Positions 36,786 through 50,984 of a stretch of DNA of 64,000 nucleotides are shown here, piece by piece. Each line of letters opens with the position of its first letter. The first letter of the stretch is position 1. A program made the position numbers and the translations under genes. Source of the DNA: Cavenderia fasciculata (Eukaryota > Evosea > Eumycetozoa > Acytosteliales > Cavenderiaceae); contig NW_004457642.1 of assembly GCF_000203815.1 (NCBI RefSeq), positions 372,001 to 436,000 of the forward strand. Reading direction: 5' to 3'. Below the pieces are notes generated by a model. The model was not told where the DNA came from and did no database searches. It saw only the letters and a list, made by a program, of their open reading frames with translations.

Positions 36786-39700
36786 TTATGAAATGTTTTT
36801 GAGCTTGGCTGCCATCTGGTTATTGTAGGTATTTCTCTTTTTGATTTGTTTGTATGTTAGCACTGATCCAACTGTAATGGCAACTGCACCAACTCCACCA
36901 ACAACACATCCAACTATAATTCTCCATGTATTTGATTTGTTGCATCCACTATCATTACTCTTGTCAATTAATAATGGTGAGAAATCAGGATCGAGAACAC
37001 ATGATTGACATTGTGGTAAGTTGATACCAATCAATGCAATCGATTCGTCTTCATTACTAGTTGATTGTGCCAATGATATGAGTTGTGTTTGTGAATAGGT
37101 TGGTCGACCATCTGACAATGCAACATCAATAAATCTACCATTGAATTGAATATCATCTTTGATCACTCTGAGGTATTGCAATGATGACATTGAATCATAT
37201 GATAATGCATCAATATCTTTTTCATTGCAATCGTATTCAACTGTTTGATTGTTGATGATGATTGTTCTAAATACAACTCTGAGTGTTGCTAAATTCGATG
37301 AGTATTGCCAATTCCCGACATTGACAGCCAACTTTATAGAATTTGGGTTGATGTGAAGTAGTTGATCTCCAAATTGAATATCTCTTGATTGTGTTGAGAA
37401 TGATATTGTTGACAGTACACTGACTGATTGGAAAAGTATTGAGTTGATGTCTGATGAAGAGGATGCTGAAAGGGTTGTATTTAATTGATAATCAACAATA
37501 GTTGTAATATTATTGGTTGATGCATTCACAATCCAAGTATAATTTGAAATAAATAATTCTTTAATAATATTACTATCAAAATCCAATTCTTGAATCGATA
37601 CCACTTCAAATTGGAAATCAATTCCATCAATATCAAATGATACCGTTGGTGATGTTGTATTTGGTGTTATAGTCGTATTTATAACTAAATAATTAAAATA
37701 ATAAATAATTAATATTTAAATAAATTAATTTTAATAATATTGAATAGCATACACTTTGTAAAACAATTATCAGCTAGATTATAGTCTTTGTCACATTGAC
37801 ATATTCCGTGTATATCACAAATGCCATGACCGTAACAATTTGATGTTTGTTTTTCACATTGTTGTTGAGGTGTATCTGTTGTTGTACCTCCAGAGGTCGA
37901 AGTGGTTGTTGAACCATTATTACCTCCATTATCAGGTTGTCTAAGATATAATATATCCTTTGCATTTGTATCCAAAGAATCAAGTTGTAATTGAACTGAT
38001 GATAATCCATAATTTGGTGTTTGTTCCAATGTACAAGTGATTAATGTTTGTGATTTATCAACAACCGTACAATCCAAAGTATTATTAATCTTGATTGATA
38101 AGTTTGATTGTCCAAAAGGTCCAAAATCACCATTTAAACTAACTATCTTGTTATTTGTTGCATTATAACTACCAGATGATAGAATGGGATATGCTAAAAA
38201 TAAATAAATAAATTAATTTAATATTAATAAATTTGATTTGAATATTATTTAATTTAATTACATACGATTTGAACAATTATTATAAAAAGCATTACTATTA
38301 CAAATACATTGACCTGTTACAACATCACATTGACCGTTACCATGACAATTGATAGTTGATTGTTGACAAGATTGTTGAAGTGAAAGTTGATAGACTGTAT
38401 TGTATGAATCAACAGTCACTGAAACATTGATTTGTTTAGCACTCACCGTTTCAAGGACACGACAAACGATTAAATTTGTTGAAATGGATTTAACTGTACA
38501 CTCTGAAATGAGTGTCGTTCCATTCATAAAATCTACCAGTGGTCTATTGAATAACGATCCAAAGTTACCAGTAATAGAAATATCCGATCCTTTTAAGAAA
38601 GGAATTGGTTGGATCGATTGTACAATTGGATAGCTTTGAATAAATTCAAAGTTTTGTGTGTTGGACTGATAGTCGTTCTGGATGATCAATTGATGGGGTC
38701 CCGATGACAATGACGCAACTGAACAATTGGTTTGTGGGTAATGGTAGGCTGACAAGTTAAAAGAGCACAAGAGTGACCCGTCTATGGTAATGATGTTGCT
38801 AATTTGGCTGTTGATACCAAAATCAAAGAAAGAGATTGTCGTCTGGGGATAGGTCTGATAGACCTGGAGCGACTGATACCATATACCAGTTTCCAAGAAT
38901 GTAAATTCGGTTTGGGGTGCACCGGCAAACGTCGACCATTTAACAGTGGCTGGAGTGGGAACAAATGGTCGAGCTGCTAAAGTAACCGCAATGATCTTGT
39001 TTGGTTTGATAGCCGCAAAACGGTATGCACCAGTAAATATGAGAGTGCCCCATCCAAGATTATTACCTAAATTGATAATTAATTAATAACTCACTGTCTA
39101 TCGATATGATCCATGGTCACCATGAAAATTAAATATTTTACATACCTGTAATTGTAACAATAGAAGCTTTGGTTTGAGTTATAGCCGAGGGGTTGTCAAT
39201 TGTCACTATTAATGCACCATTATTATAAAAAAAAGAAGAATGATTAATATATATATACTTAAAAGAGAGAGAGAATATACATACCATCACAAACAAAAGG
39301 GTATGGGAAAGGAATGGAAGTGTATATTCTTTTGAGAGGTCCTGTTTCATTAAAGTAACACCAAAAACAATCGGGTATATCAGGAACAGGTGTGTTGAGG
39401 ATAGAAAGACCATGGCTGCAATAAGCATCAGTTATCGGGCCTGCAAAGGATGGGTTTTCATCAAACTGCAATACTTTGAGAGCCTGGTTCATAGTGAACA
39501 GATTGTCAATATCAAAAGAGGACAATAAATTCTTTTTGAGTCGAAGTTCTTCTAAACCTTTGGGCATTGGAACATTTGGAATGGTAGATATTTGATTGTT
39601 TGTGAGATCACTAAGAAAACAAAAAGTTTTGATAATTAATGAATAAATTAATGAATTAATAAATATTCCAAATATTGTCTTTTTAAAAAAGGGTGTTGTG

Positions 39701-40772
39701 GTTGTGGTTAACATACATAAAAGTCATGTTGAGAGGATACGATGCGAATGGAAATTGTGTCAAGTTACTATCGGTATAACTCAAAGATTTGAGACTTGGA
39801 TAGAATTCTTTAGTAATGATTGGAGTTATTGTTCCTGTCAATATTCTTTCAAAAATAAATATTAATATTAATATTAATCATCCAAAATAAAATCTTTTTA
39901 TATAATCTTGTCTTTCTTACAATGTTGTTATTCTATTTGGAGATGAAAACCGTAAATCACAATTATTTGACCTGTAACCGAAACAATGTCTAATTAATTA
40001 AATTAAAAAAGAATGGATTAATATTATTGAAAAGTATAAATAATAAATTCACGGATGTTAATCACATCGATTTTTTTTTTTACACAACACATACACTGTT
40101 AAATCTTGATCGAGATTCCAAATATTAATATGAACTACAGGAGTAGAATAGCCAATTAAAACAAGTTCACTAAATATAATCAAATTATTATATTAGTGAG
40201 TGCAATAATTAATATTATTAATTACATACATGTCTGTGAGAGCTGGGAATGATTTGGAAGTAAGGTTGAAAAGATATGGCAATCCTACTGAAGTATCACT
40301 ATGCACAAGTAGCTTGTTCAACGATGGGAAATACAATGAATCGTCATAGGTGAATGACTCGAGCTTTTCTTTGATGGCATAGCTTTGAAGTTGCACCGAG
40401 TTGTTTAAAAAGTTGTGCGGAATGGCTGTGATGCCATTGTTTTCCAAATAAAAGTCGGCGAGGTTTGGCCAGTCGGAAAAGTCTGGTGGTATGACCACAT
40501 AAACGTCTCCAATAATATAAATCGATGTCAGCGTTTTCAACGGCTTGATATAGTCCATTATATTCATAGACACATTTGTATTTGCAAAGTTTAGATGTTT
40601 GAAGATTTTGATTTGTAACAACGCTGGTAAATACAATCCTGTCAAATCTGGATTAGGTATACCAACTGATCCACTTGTACTCATCTCTAAAGATCTTTAG
40701 AAAATCAAATAAATATAAACTCAGTGTCAGTTATTATTATTATTGTTACAAACCAAAAAGAAAGAAAGTATA

Positions 40773-40816
<44 letters not shown>

Positions 40817-41219
40817 GATACAAACATTTGTCTAACATGGTATTGTCCATCAGTAGACTGATTGTCACATCTAACATATGATGATGATACAGCGTAACCA
40901 CATACCGATTGATCTTGTGGTAACGGTTGTCCATAGAATCTATAGTTCAATCAATCAAGAAAGCGTGTGAGTATTTAATTGTTATTAATGTACAAATACT
41001 AATAATAATAATAACTTACTGAATGATGAAGTTCACAGAGTCCACTAGAAGATAAGATGATGAGAGTATGAAAATAGGAGGGTGTTAGTGGTTATTGTAT
41101 TTTTTTTTATTTTTTACACACAACATACATTCGAGTTGAGATAATTGGGCGAGTGACAATCCTCCGAAAACCGATAGGATCAAAAATAGTGATACAATGA
41201 ATTTAATGGTACTATTCAT
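36786..41219 (-). CDS. ComC-like LRR-TIG-EGF receptor, array gene F (intact)
   Basis: Twelve exons: 41129..41219, 41020..41044, 40826..40939, 40230..40694, 40095..40169, 39921..39971, 39717..39845, 39285..39610, 39146..39205, 38266..39066, 37753..38193, 36786..37684; sum 3477 bases, 1158 residues. Signal peptide (MNSTIKFIVSLFLILSVFGG), 25-base micro-exon (DSVNFIIQ), LRRs about 78-425 (LADFYLENNGITAIPHNFL), Cys-pair cap (CFWCYFN), TIG-like domains to about 690, EGF 1 (CQQSTINCHGNGQCDVVTGQC), TIG-like 713-800, stalk (STTTSTSGGTTTDT), EGF 2 (CYGHGICDIHGICQC), supersandwich about 860-1110, membrane span about 1113-1137 and a 21-residue tail ending KLKNIS. Like gene A it keeps the intron 38194-38265 between EGF 1 and the next TIG-like domain. 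Its stop lies about 170 bp from the start of E, so promoters in the array are very short. Confidence 0.88.
40777..40812. repeat. (TC)n microsatellite in an intron of gene F
   Basis: An uninterrupted TC dinucleotide run of 36 bases within the intron between the LRR exon ending at 40694 and the exon starting at 40826. Confidence 0.9.
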
Positions 41220-41533
41220 TTTATATTTTAAAACGAATAAAAGCAATTGTACAATTGTTGTGCAAACGAATCTCCTAGGTTATGACGATGACCGACGACT
41301 CACCTTTTGCAGTGATGAGGATAGGATCAACAACAAACTACAAAAAAAAATATATAAAAAAAAGAGATCAGCGATTGTCGTCGGTTTTGAAATTGAACCA
41401 GTGTTTCGGCAATTACCAATCGTCAGTGTGCATGGGTTCCAAGCGGGATTTTCGATGCCATAGAACATAAAAAAAATTAATTTTAAATCTTTTATTTACA
41501 AAATATCTAGAGATGGGTCGACTCGTCTTTGTG
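41220..41533. other. Intergenic region between receptor genes F and G
   Basis: About 310 bp that must hold the promoter of F (minus strand) and the 3' end of G. Its middle (41270-41460) is GC-richer than most spacers and has an open frame on either strand, but no domain is recognisable. Confidence 0.35.
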
Positions 41534-44500
41534 TTACGCTCTCGAGTTGAGTTTGTTTGCAAGGTTTTGTTCATATGCTTTTTTCTTTTGTAATTTTTTA
41601 TAAGTAATGATTGATCCTACTGCAATGGCAACAGCACCAACTCCACCAACGACAACTCCAACAACGATTCTCCATGTATTTGATTTCTCACATCCACTAT
41701 CATTACTCTTGTCAATTAATAATGGTGAGAAATCAGGATCGAGAACACATGATTGACATTGTGGTAAGTTGATACCAATCAATGCAATCGATTCATCTTC
41801 ATTGCTGGTTGATTGTGTCAATGATATGAGTTGTGTTTGTGAATAGGTTGGTCGACCATCAGACAATGCAACATCAATAAATCTACCATTGAATTGAATA
41901 TCATCTTTGATCACTCTGAGGTATTGCAATGATGACAATGAATCATATGTTAATGCATCAATTTGCTTGTCGTTACAATCGTATTGGACTGTTTGATTGT
42001 TGATGATGATGGTTCTAAATACAACTCTGAGTGTTGCTAAATTCGATGAGTATTGCCAATTTGTTACGTTGACAGCCAACTTTATGGAGTTTGGATTAAT
42101 GTGAAGTTGTTGATCTCCAAATTGAATATCTCTTGATTGTGTTGAGAATGATATCGTGATAGTACACTAACTGAATGGGAATAATATAGAGTTTATGTCT
42201 GTTGATGGTGAAGAGGTTGTATTTAATTGATAATCAACGACGGTTGTAATATTATTGGTTGATGCATTCACAATCCAAGTATAATTTGAAATAAATAATT
42301 CTTTAACAATATTACTATCAAAATCCAATTCTTGAATTGATACAACTTCAAATTGGAAATCAATTCCATCAATATCAAATGATACTGTTGGTGAGGTTGT
42401 ATTTGGTGTAATCGTTGTATTTATAACTAAATAAAAGTAAAAATAAAATAAAATTAACATTAATAAATAATTATTATTTAATTTTTTTAAATAACATACA
42501 CTTTGTAAAACAATTATCAGCTTGATTATAGTCTTTGTCACATTGACATATTCCATTTACACCACAAATACCATGACCATAACAATTTGATGTTTGTTTT
42601 TCACATTGTTGTTGTGGTGTATCTGTTGTTGGTCCTCCAGTAGATGTTGTTGATCCACTTGTCGTACCATTATTACCTCCATTATCAGGTTGTCTAAGAT
42701 ATAATATATCCTTTGCATTTGTATCCAAAGAATCAAGTTGTAATTGAACCGATGATAATCCATAATTTGGTGCTTGATCTAATTCACAAATGATTAATTG
42801 TTGTGATACCGAAAAGACAATACAATCCAAAGTATTATTAATCTTGATTGATGGGTTTGATTGCCCATAAGGTCCAAAATCACCATTAATACTAATTATT
42901 TTGTTGTTTGTTGTATTAAAACTACCAGATGAAATGGTTGGATATGGTTTTGCACAATTATTATAATAACCATTACTGTTACAATCACATTGACCATCTT
43001 GATTACACAGACCGTTACCATGACAATTGATAGTTGATTGTTGACATAACTCTTGGTATGATAATGGGTAAGTTGAATTATATCCATTCAATCCGACTCT
43101 TATTTGGTATGCTTCAACTTGTCTTTCCAAACGACAAATAATGGTTGACGAAGAAATTGATTTAACAGCGCACTGTGAAACTTCAATATCTTTGTTTATA
43201 AAAACAACTATTGACGAACTGATTGTTTGTTGTTGTCCAAAGTCACCTTTAATGGTAATATCTGATCCTGACAAGAAGGGTACAGGAGACACTGAAACGA
43301 TGGTTGGATAATAATATATAAACCCTAGTACATTTGAATTGTACGGATTTGAAATATTGAGTTGATGTGAACCAAGAGAGAGACTGGTGTTGGTTGGACA
43401 ACTAGTTTGAGAGAGATTATAGTTTGTGAAAGTGCATACGGTGCCGTCTACCATGATAGTGTTGTTGAGGTTTTGGTTGATGATAAACACATCCAACGAG
43501 ACTGTTGGAGTTGGATAAGTTGGCAACACATCCAAAGCACTAAATGAAATACCAACCTCTAGTGCCGATATGGTAGACTCTGGGGCACCATTAAAAGGAG
43601 CCCATTTAATGGTGGTTGGAGTGATTACAAGTGGCGGGTCATAAATTTTCACAGCAATCACTCGATTGGGTTTAATCACATCAAGACTATAACTTGATAC
43701 AGATCCTCCCCACCCCAAGTTATTACCTGTAATTGTAACTATAGAGCCTTTAGTTAAAAATAGATTTGATGCATTATCAATTGAAACTAAATTAAAAAAA
43801 AAAAGATTAGATAAATATTTCTTTTGTTTTTTGCTTTTTGTTTTGTTTTGTTTCATTCTTACCATTACAAACAAATCCTGATGGATATGGGAGATTAGTA
43901 AAGATGGGAGGAGGGGTAGAATTGTAATAACACCAAAAACAATCTGGCAATGGTGCAACAACAGCCGTGTTTTTTATACTAATCTTTTGACTGCAATAGG
44001 ATTGTGTTATGGGGCCAACAAAATTAGGATTATTATCAAAACTAAGTAAATTGATTTTTTGGTTCGAGGAAAGGATGACATCAATATCGAAACCAGTCAA
44101 GAGATTGCGGTCAAATATAAGGGTATTCATAGTTTTGGGCATTGGTATACTCGGAATAGAGCTAATATTATTGTTTTGAATATCTCTGTGAAAAGTAAAA
44201 AGTAAGTATAATATATCGATATTTGGTCAAATCAAAATTAAAATTTGATATCTATTATACCATACATTGAACTCATATTGGGTGGATACGAAGTAATGGG
44301 AAACTGCGTTAATTGGGATCCTCTCATTTGGAATATTAATAGATTTGGATACAATTCTGTTGTAATTGGGAATGGAGACATCGTTCCTACAATTGTTCTA
44401 TTGGAAAAAAAAAAAAAAAAATTAAAGAATGTTAGAGTCCTAAGAAAAAGAAAAAGAAAAAGAAAAAGAGAAAGAGAAAGAGAGAGGGAGAGAGAGAGTG

Positions 44501-44791
44501 ATCTTACAAGTACACTATATTGCTAGTGGCTCCACTAGCAATCCTCAAATCACAAGTACCACCATAACTGGAACAAGATCTAAACCAAAACAAAATTAAT
44601 TAATAAATAAATAAATAAATAAATATTAATATTAATATATTAAATATATTAATGATATTAACATACACTCTACTGGTTGAAGTATTGGTAACACCATAAT
44701 AAACGATAAGATTCGAAGGTGGAATAACATTAATATCACTATGATCATTTTAAATACAAAGAGAGAAAAGAGAGAGTTAGCAAAAGTTTAC

Positions 44792-44861
<70 letters not shown>
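44792..44861. repeat. (TTA)n microsatellite in an intron of gene G
   Basis: About 70 bases of a pure ATT/TTA trinucleotide run in the intron between LRR exons, preceding the exon that starts (minus strand) at 44738. Confidence 0.9.
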
Positions 44862-44863
<2 letters not shown>

Positions 44864-45388
44864 ATCTATCATGATACAAACAGATTGATTAGAGTTGGAA
44901 ATGCTTTGGATGTCAAGTTGATCGAGTAGGGAGTTCCAATCACAGTGTTTGTATAGAGTTCCAATTTTAAGAGTTTTGGGAAATACACTGAATCGTCAAA
45001 TGTAAATGATTCCAATTTCTCTTGGATTGTCAGTACCTGAAGCTTTGGTGAATTGTTGAGAAATGTAGGTGGAACGGTCGATATGTTGTTGTCAAGCACT
45101 GTAAAGCTCCCAAGGTTGGGCATCGAGGTAAAGTCTGAGGGAAGGTATTTGAGATAGAAATCACCTCGAATTGAAATCGTCTTTAGTGATTTCAACGAAT
45201 AGACATACTCTAATATATTGATCGATGTATTTGCATTGCTAGAGTTACTGTATTTATAGATTTGAAGTGTCTCTATTTCTGGCATATACAAACTAGATAG
45301 ATTGGGATCTGGTATACCCAAGTTGGTATATTCTACAATTCCCAATTTACTACAATAGTACAATACATACAACAATATATAATAATAT

Positions 45389-45396
<8 letters not shown>

Positions 45397-45420
<24 letters not shown>
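45397..45420. repeat. (GA)n microsatellite in an intron of gene G
   Basis: A 24-base GA dinucleotide run within the intron between 45350 and 45465. Confidence 0.85.
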
Positions 45421-45918
45421 TTATAATGAGTATGTAATAAGTATAGTATACGACTACCAACTTACAATTCTAATATATGATACTGTCCATCTGATGTATT
45501 GTTGGTACATGTTATGCTTGTTTTAGTTATAGTGTCTGTGAATCCACATATCGACTGATCTTGAGGTACTCCTTGTCGTCCGTATAATCTTTATAACATG
45601 CAAATTAAATACAATGAATTGAAAAAAAGGGTGTTAGTATGGTTCAAACTTTTTTTATCATTATTAATCATATCCCTAAGGTCATACTGAACAAGAAATA
45701 TTGCAGAGTCAACTAGTATATATATATAGTTATTTATTTATTTGTTATACATAATATTTGAAATCAAATTAAAGTTAGTTTATAATTATTATAATTAGAT
45801 ATTTGTTTTAGTGTAAACACAACATACGTTCTAGAGGTGATAGGGTTTGTGTTTGTGCCTGTTGTACCCTTAAGATCGATAGTAGGCATACCAATAAAGA
45901 AATGATAATTTTAATCAT

Positions 45919-45966
45919 TCTATTCTTTCTTTCTTCTACCTCTATTCACTGTACAGTGTGTATGTG

Positions 45967-46023
<57 letters not shown>

Positions 46024-46295
46024 GTATCGTTTATTTATAATCATATGAGACCGAGACCATTCTCAGGAGGTGTCAACGACTATCAACAACAATCTCATCT
46101 CTCACTTCATTCGTTCCAACATTTAAACAAAGTTGATTTTTATTCCGACCATTCCTAAACGTCCTCTCCCTCTTTGTACAAATATCGTCATGGATAGGCT
46201 TCCAACAAGGTCTAAAACCAAGGTCGTTGAAATTTTATTTCCTTTTTATTTATTTATTTTTGGGTTTGGAGGATGGTTCGATCATCTAAAAAATC
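45919..46295. other. Intergenic region between receptor genes G and H
   Basis: About 380 bp including a TATC microsatellite (45967-46023). The remainder is unremarkable; short plus-strand frames here have no recognisable content. Confidence 0.4.
45967..46023. repeat. (TATC)n microsatellite upstream of gene G
   Basis: Fourteen perfect TATC units, 49 bp upstream of gene G's start codon, hence in its likely promoter. Copy-number change could alter promoter spacing (inference). Confidence 0.9.
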
Positions 46296-49200
46296 TCAAG
46301 ACCGCGAGGCATTCTTTAGTTTGTTAGAGATGCTCTTGTCAAAGTTTTGGGCTTTCTTCATTTTACGATATGTGATGATAGATGCTGTTGCGATGGCCAC
46401 GGCACCAGCTCCACCAACAACACATCCAACAATGATTCTCCAGTTATTTGATTGACCGTCTCCACATCCACTATCATTACTCTTGTCAATTAATAATGGT
46501 GAGAAATCAGGATCGAGAACACATGATTGACATTGTGGTAGATTGATACCAAGTAGAGCAATCGATTCATCTTCATTACTAGTTGACTGTGTCAATGAAA
46601 TGAGTTGTGTTTGTGAATAGGTTGGTCGACCATCTGACAATGCAACATCAATAAATCGACCATTGAATTGAATATCATCTTTGATTACTCTGAGGTATTG
46701 CAATGATGACAATGAATCATATGTCAATGGATCAATCTCTTTTTCATTGCAATCATATTCGACTGTTTGATTGTTGATGATGATGGTTCTAAATACAACT
46801 CTGAGTGTTGCCAAGTTGGATGAGTATTGCCAATTTGTAACATTGACTGATAGTTTAATCGAGTTGGCATTGATGTGAAGTTGTTGATCTCCAAATTGAA
46901 TATCTCTTGATTGCGTTGAGAATGATATCGTTGATAGTACACTAACTGATTGGAATAAAATATTATTCACAATGTCTGATGAAGAGGATGATGAAAGGGT
47001 TGTATTTAATTGATAATCAACGACGGTTGTAATATTATTGGTTGATGCATTCACAATCCAAGTATAATTTGAAATAAATAATTCTTTAACAATATTACTA
47101 TCAAAATCCAATTCTTGAATGGAAACAACTTCAAATTGGAAATCAATTCCATCAATATCAAATGATACTGTTGGTGAGGTTGTATTTGGTATAATAGTTG
47201 AATTGATAACTAAATAAAAATATATAAATAATTAATTAATAAATAAATAATAAAGTAATAAATATTTGTTTTAATAAATAAAATTATTATTAATATTTCT
47301 ATTTTTTTTAATTAATTTTAAATAACATACACTTTGTAAAACAATTATCAACTGGGTTGTAATCCTTGTCACATTGACATATTCCATTTACACCACAAAT
47401 ACCATGACCATAACAATTTGATGTTTGTTTTTCACATTGTTGTTGTGGTGTACCTGTTGATGATCCAGAGGTTGTTGAAGTGGTTGTTGATGAATCAGTA
47501 GTCGTTGATCCACTTGTTGAACCATTATTACCTCCATTATCAGGTTGTCTAAGATATAATATATCCTTTGCATTTGTATCCAAAGAATCAAGGTGTAATT
47601 GAACTGATGATAATCCATAATTTGGTGTTTGTTCCAATGTACAAGTGATTGATTGTTGAGATTTTGAATCAACAATACAATCAGAAACATTATTAATTTT
47701 AATAATAACATTTAATTGTCCAAAAGGTCCAAAATCACCAAACAAGTTGACAATTTTGTTATTTGTTTGATCATAACTACCAGATGAAATGATTGGATAT
47801 GGTTTTGAACAGTCATTATAAAAGGCATTACTGTTACAAACGCATAGACCAGTTGTATTACATTGACCGTTACCATGACAATTGATAGTTGATTGTTGAC
47901 ATAATTCTTGATCTGATAATGGATAAGTTGAATTATATTCATTCACACCAACTCTTATTTGTAATACCAAATCTACCAATTTTTGTTCTAAATGACAGAC
48001 AATGGTTGAAGAGGAAATTGATTTAACAGTACACTGTGAAAGTTCAATATCTCCGTTCATAAAAACAACTATTGACGAGCTTGTTTGTTGTTGTTGTCCA
48101 AAGTCACCTTTAATTGTAATATCCGATCCTTGTACAAATGGTACTGGAGCGGCTGAATTGATGGTTGGATAATTATAAACAAAGTCAATGGTTCTAGAGA
48201 GGTATGGATTTGAAATATTGAGTTGATGTGGACCAAGAGAGAGACTGGGTACAGTGCAATTGGTTTGGATACTTGGGGTGATGAAACTACATGCATATGA
48301 TCCATCCACTGTCATACTGTTATTGAGTTGGGGGTTGAAGGTTAAAAAGTTGAGTGAAATGGTTGGCTCTGGATAGGTTGGCATAGAATCAAGTCCATAA
48401 AGCGCTATACCAGCTTCGATAACCGATACAGTGGATTGGGGTGCGTTTGTAAAAGTAGCCCATTTAATGGTGAATGGAGTGAGAGAATTTGGTGTAGTCG
48501 AAAAGGACACCGCAATGATCTTATTGGGTTTGATAACACTAAAACTGTATCCAGGTGAAGATCCTCCCCATCCTAAATTATTACCTGTAATTGTAACTAT
48601 TGATTGATTGGTTACATAAAAACCTAGTGTAGGATTGTCTAGTGTAACTATTATTTAAAAGTCAAAAATATTTTTGTGGTTAGAATTGTTTTTTCTTTTT
48701 TTTTTTTTTTTTTGTTTCTTATCTTACCATCACAAACAAAACCATTTGGAATGGTTAAAGAGGTGACCAAAACGGCTGGGACAGTACTGAAATAACACCA
48801 AAAACAATCTGGTACAGATTCAACCGAGGTGTTTCTAATGTCAAATGATCTGTGACTACAATAAGATTGGGAAAGGTTTCCACCGAACCCCATATTGTTT
48901 TCTAAAGAAAAAAAATTAAGGGTTTGGTTTGACGACAATATAGTATCAATGTCAAAAGATGTGATAAGATTGGTCTTGAAGTTTAGATGGGTCATTCCTC
49001 TGGGCATTGGTATACTCGGAATGGAGGTAATTTGATTTAAAGAAACATCACTTGATATGTTTAAAAAATATTTAATATATTAGTATTTTTATACAAAATG
49101 TAATAAATGATACATACATTAGTGACAACCTGGCTGGGTATGAAATAAATGGGAACTGTGTCAACTGACTAGAAGTGACTCTAAATGATGTGAGGTTTGG

Positions 49201-50602
49201 ATATTCAGTTGCAGTAATCGGGTCAAGTGATACAATACCTGAAACGGTTCTATTTAAAAAAAAATTAAATTAAAATTTAATTATTTAGCACTACTCTATC
49301 CTATATTATTTAGATTTAATAAACTTACAATGAACTTATATTGATTCCAGATGATATTTTCAAATCACATTGTTTTTGGAAAATAGTGCAAGTACTTGAA
49401 GCAAAAAAAAAAAAGTAAAATAATGTTAATCATTTGCTACATGTATTATTATTATTAATATTAATATTATATTCACATACATTGAAGTACTAGGAGCGGA
49501 TGAATGATAATAAACAGTAACATTTGAATCACCATTGATAGTGATTGAATTGAGTTTGGGGAATGCCTCAGAAGAGATGTTGAGCAAATAGGGAGTATCC
49601 CAAGAGGTACTGACATATAGACCCATGGTGACAAGCGATGGGAAATACATTGTTGAACGATCAATTGTGAATGACTTTAGATATTCTTCGAGGGTCAAGG
49701 TTTGAAGCTTGGGTGAGTTGAACAACATATTTGGTGGAAGGACCGAGATTCCATTCAACCTCAAAGAAAAAGAGACGAGGTTGGGCATATCAGTAAGGTC
49801 GGGAGGGATGGCTGTGATATAGACATCCATTTGAATCTTGACCACTTGCACTGATTTTAACTGCTTTACCAAATTCAATACATTGACAGATGTGTTTGCA
49901 TTGATAGTATTTGCATTTTTGATGATTTGGAATGTTGTAATCTCTGGTAAATACAAACTAGTCAATGTAGGATCAGGTAGACCTATATTGGTAAATGCAC
50001 TAAACTGTAGCGTACTAAAATAGATAGATAGCCAAGAGTAAATAAATAAATAATCATGATTCTCTAGAGATGAGATGAGATGATGAATGATACTTTACAA
50101 TTGTCTGATATGGTATTGTCCATCTGATGTATTGTTATCACATGTTATTTTAGTTGATGAAACAGAGTACTGACATATTGTCTGGTCTTGTGGTACAGCT
50201 GATTGTCCGTATAATCTAATTTATTTATATATGTATTTGTAGATAATAGAGAAAGAGATAATGAAATAAAAATGGACTTGTGTTAGGAGGGAGGGGTGTT
50301 TTTAATAAACTTTTTTAATTTAATTTTTTTTTTATAGTATTGTACTCACTTCAAAAGATAAATGGCAGAGTCCACTATGATTATTTTTATATTTTATTTT
50401 TATTTTTTAAAAAAGAAAAAAGAGTTAGTATCTGTATATACAGATAGAATTGTTATATTTATATATATATATATATATATATTATATAACTTGACTTCTT
50501 CTTACATTCAGGTTGTGTTAATGTTTGTGTTTGTGCATGTGATATTGAAAAGAGTAATAGTAATGGTACAATGATTTTAATAATAATACAATTCATTCTC
50601 AT
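46296..50602 (-). CDS. ComC-like LRR-TIG-EGF receptor, array gene H (intact)
   Basis: Nine exons: 50506..50602, 50350..50374, 50099..50215, 49481..50014, 49329..49394, 49118..49249, 48728..49050, 47331..48647, 46296..47209; sum 3525 bases, 1174 residues. The signal peptide (MRMNCIIIKIIVPLLLLFSI, second in-frame ATG at 50596) is followed by micro-exon (DSAIYLLK), LRRs (MPNLVSFSLRLNGISVLPPN), Cys-pair cap (CFWCYFS), TIG-like domains with a Gln-rich loop (GDFGQQQQTSSS), EGF 1 (CHGNGQCNTTGLCVC), TIG-like domain, the longest Ser/Thr stalk of the array, EGF 2 (CYGHGICGVNGICQC), supersandwich, membrane span (RIIVGCVVGGAGAVAIATA) and tail. Two introns found in sister genes are absent: the one before the main LRR exon and the one after the 60-base TIG exon. 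The intron before the last exon ends with about 60 bases nearly identical to gene C. Confidence 0.88.
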
Positions 50603-50984
50603 TCTACTAACTATTAGTATTTATAAAAATGAATAGAACAAGAACTTTTTAAAAAGGTTAATAGATAGAGAGATAGAATGAATTCACTCATCGTAACAAT
50701 AGAATGTTCTATGATGCCGAGAGAGAGGTGGTATCCGAAATTCGCGCTCATCTAAAACAAGCAAATGTCAGCTACTATTTATTTTATTCGGCGGAATCGA
50801 TGAATTTCATTCGGACACTGCATCGATGCAGAGAAAAATATCTTGGGAAACCAACTACAATTGATATTTTTCGACCTCAGTTTCGGGCAAAAAAAAAATG
50901 TGCACCAAAAACGATTGAAAAATAAAGAGGTTTGTTTAGCGCTATCACCATCGTTTATCAAAATTCACAAGGTATCAAAGAATC
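50603..50984. other. Intergenic region between receptor genes H and I
   Basis: About 380 bp. A 73-codon plus-strand frame (50704-50925) with a GC-richer composition is present but shows no recognisable domain and no introns or leader; I do not call it a gene. Confidence 0.35.

Larger units (their letters stand above)
41534..45918 (-). pseudogene. ComC-like receptor, array gene G (broken in the last exon)
   Basis: Ten exons: 45828..45918, 45688..45712, 45466..45588, 44882..45349, 44667..44738, 44508..44579, 44266..44397, 43863..44185, 42500..43786, 41534..42426. Signal peptide (MIKIIISLLVCLLSILRV), micro-exon (DSAIFLVQ), LRRs, TIG-like domains, EGF 1 (CHGNGLCNQDGQCDCNSNGYY), stalk, EGF 2, supersandwich domain. 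The TIG/EGF exon is open throughout (1287 bases), but at 42154-42180 the last exon has one extra and one missing base relative to all sisters, placing a stop (ILFPFS-stop) in between; the reading frame then returns for TISFSTQ. A truncated, soluble ectodomain would result, lacking most of the supersandwich domain and the membrane span. The ectodomain is closest to gene H. Confidence 0.8.

Noticed and set aside
41197-41470. Open frames on both strands in the F-G spacer
   Set aside because: No domain, and the start of F's own first exon overlaps one end.
50704-50925. 73-codon plus-strand frame between genes H and I
   Set aside because: GC-richer than its surroundings but without a known domain; not enough to call a gene.
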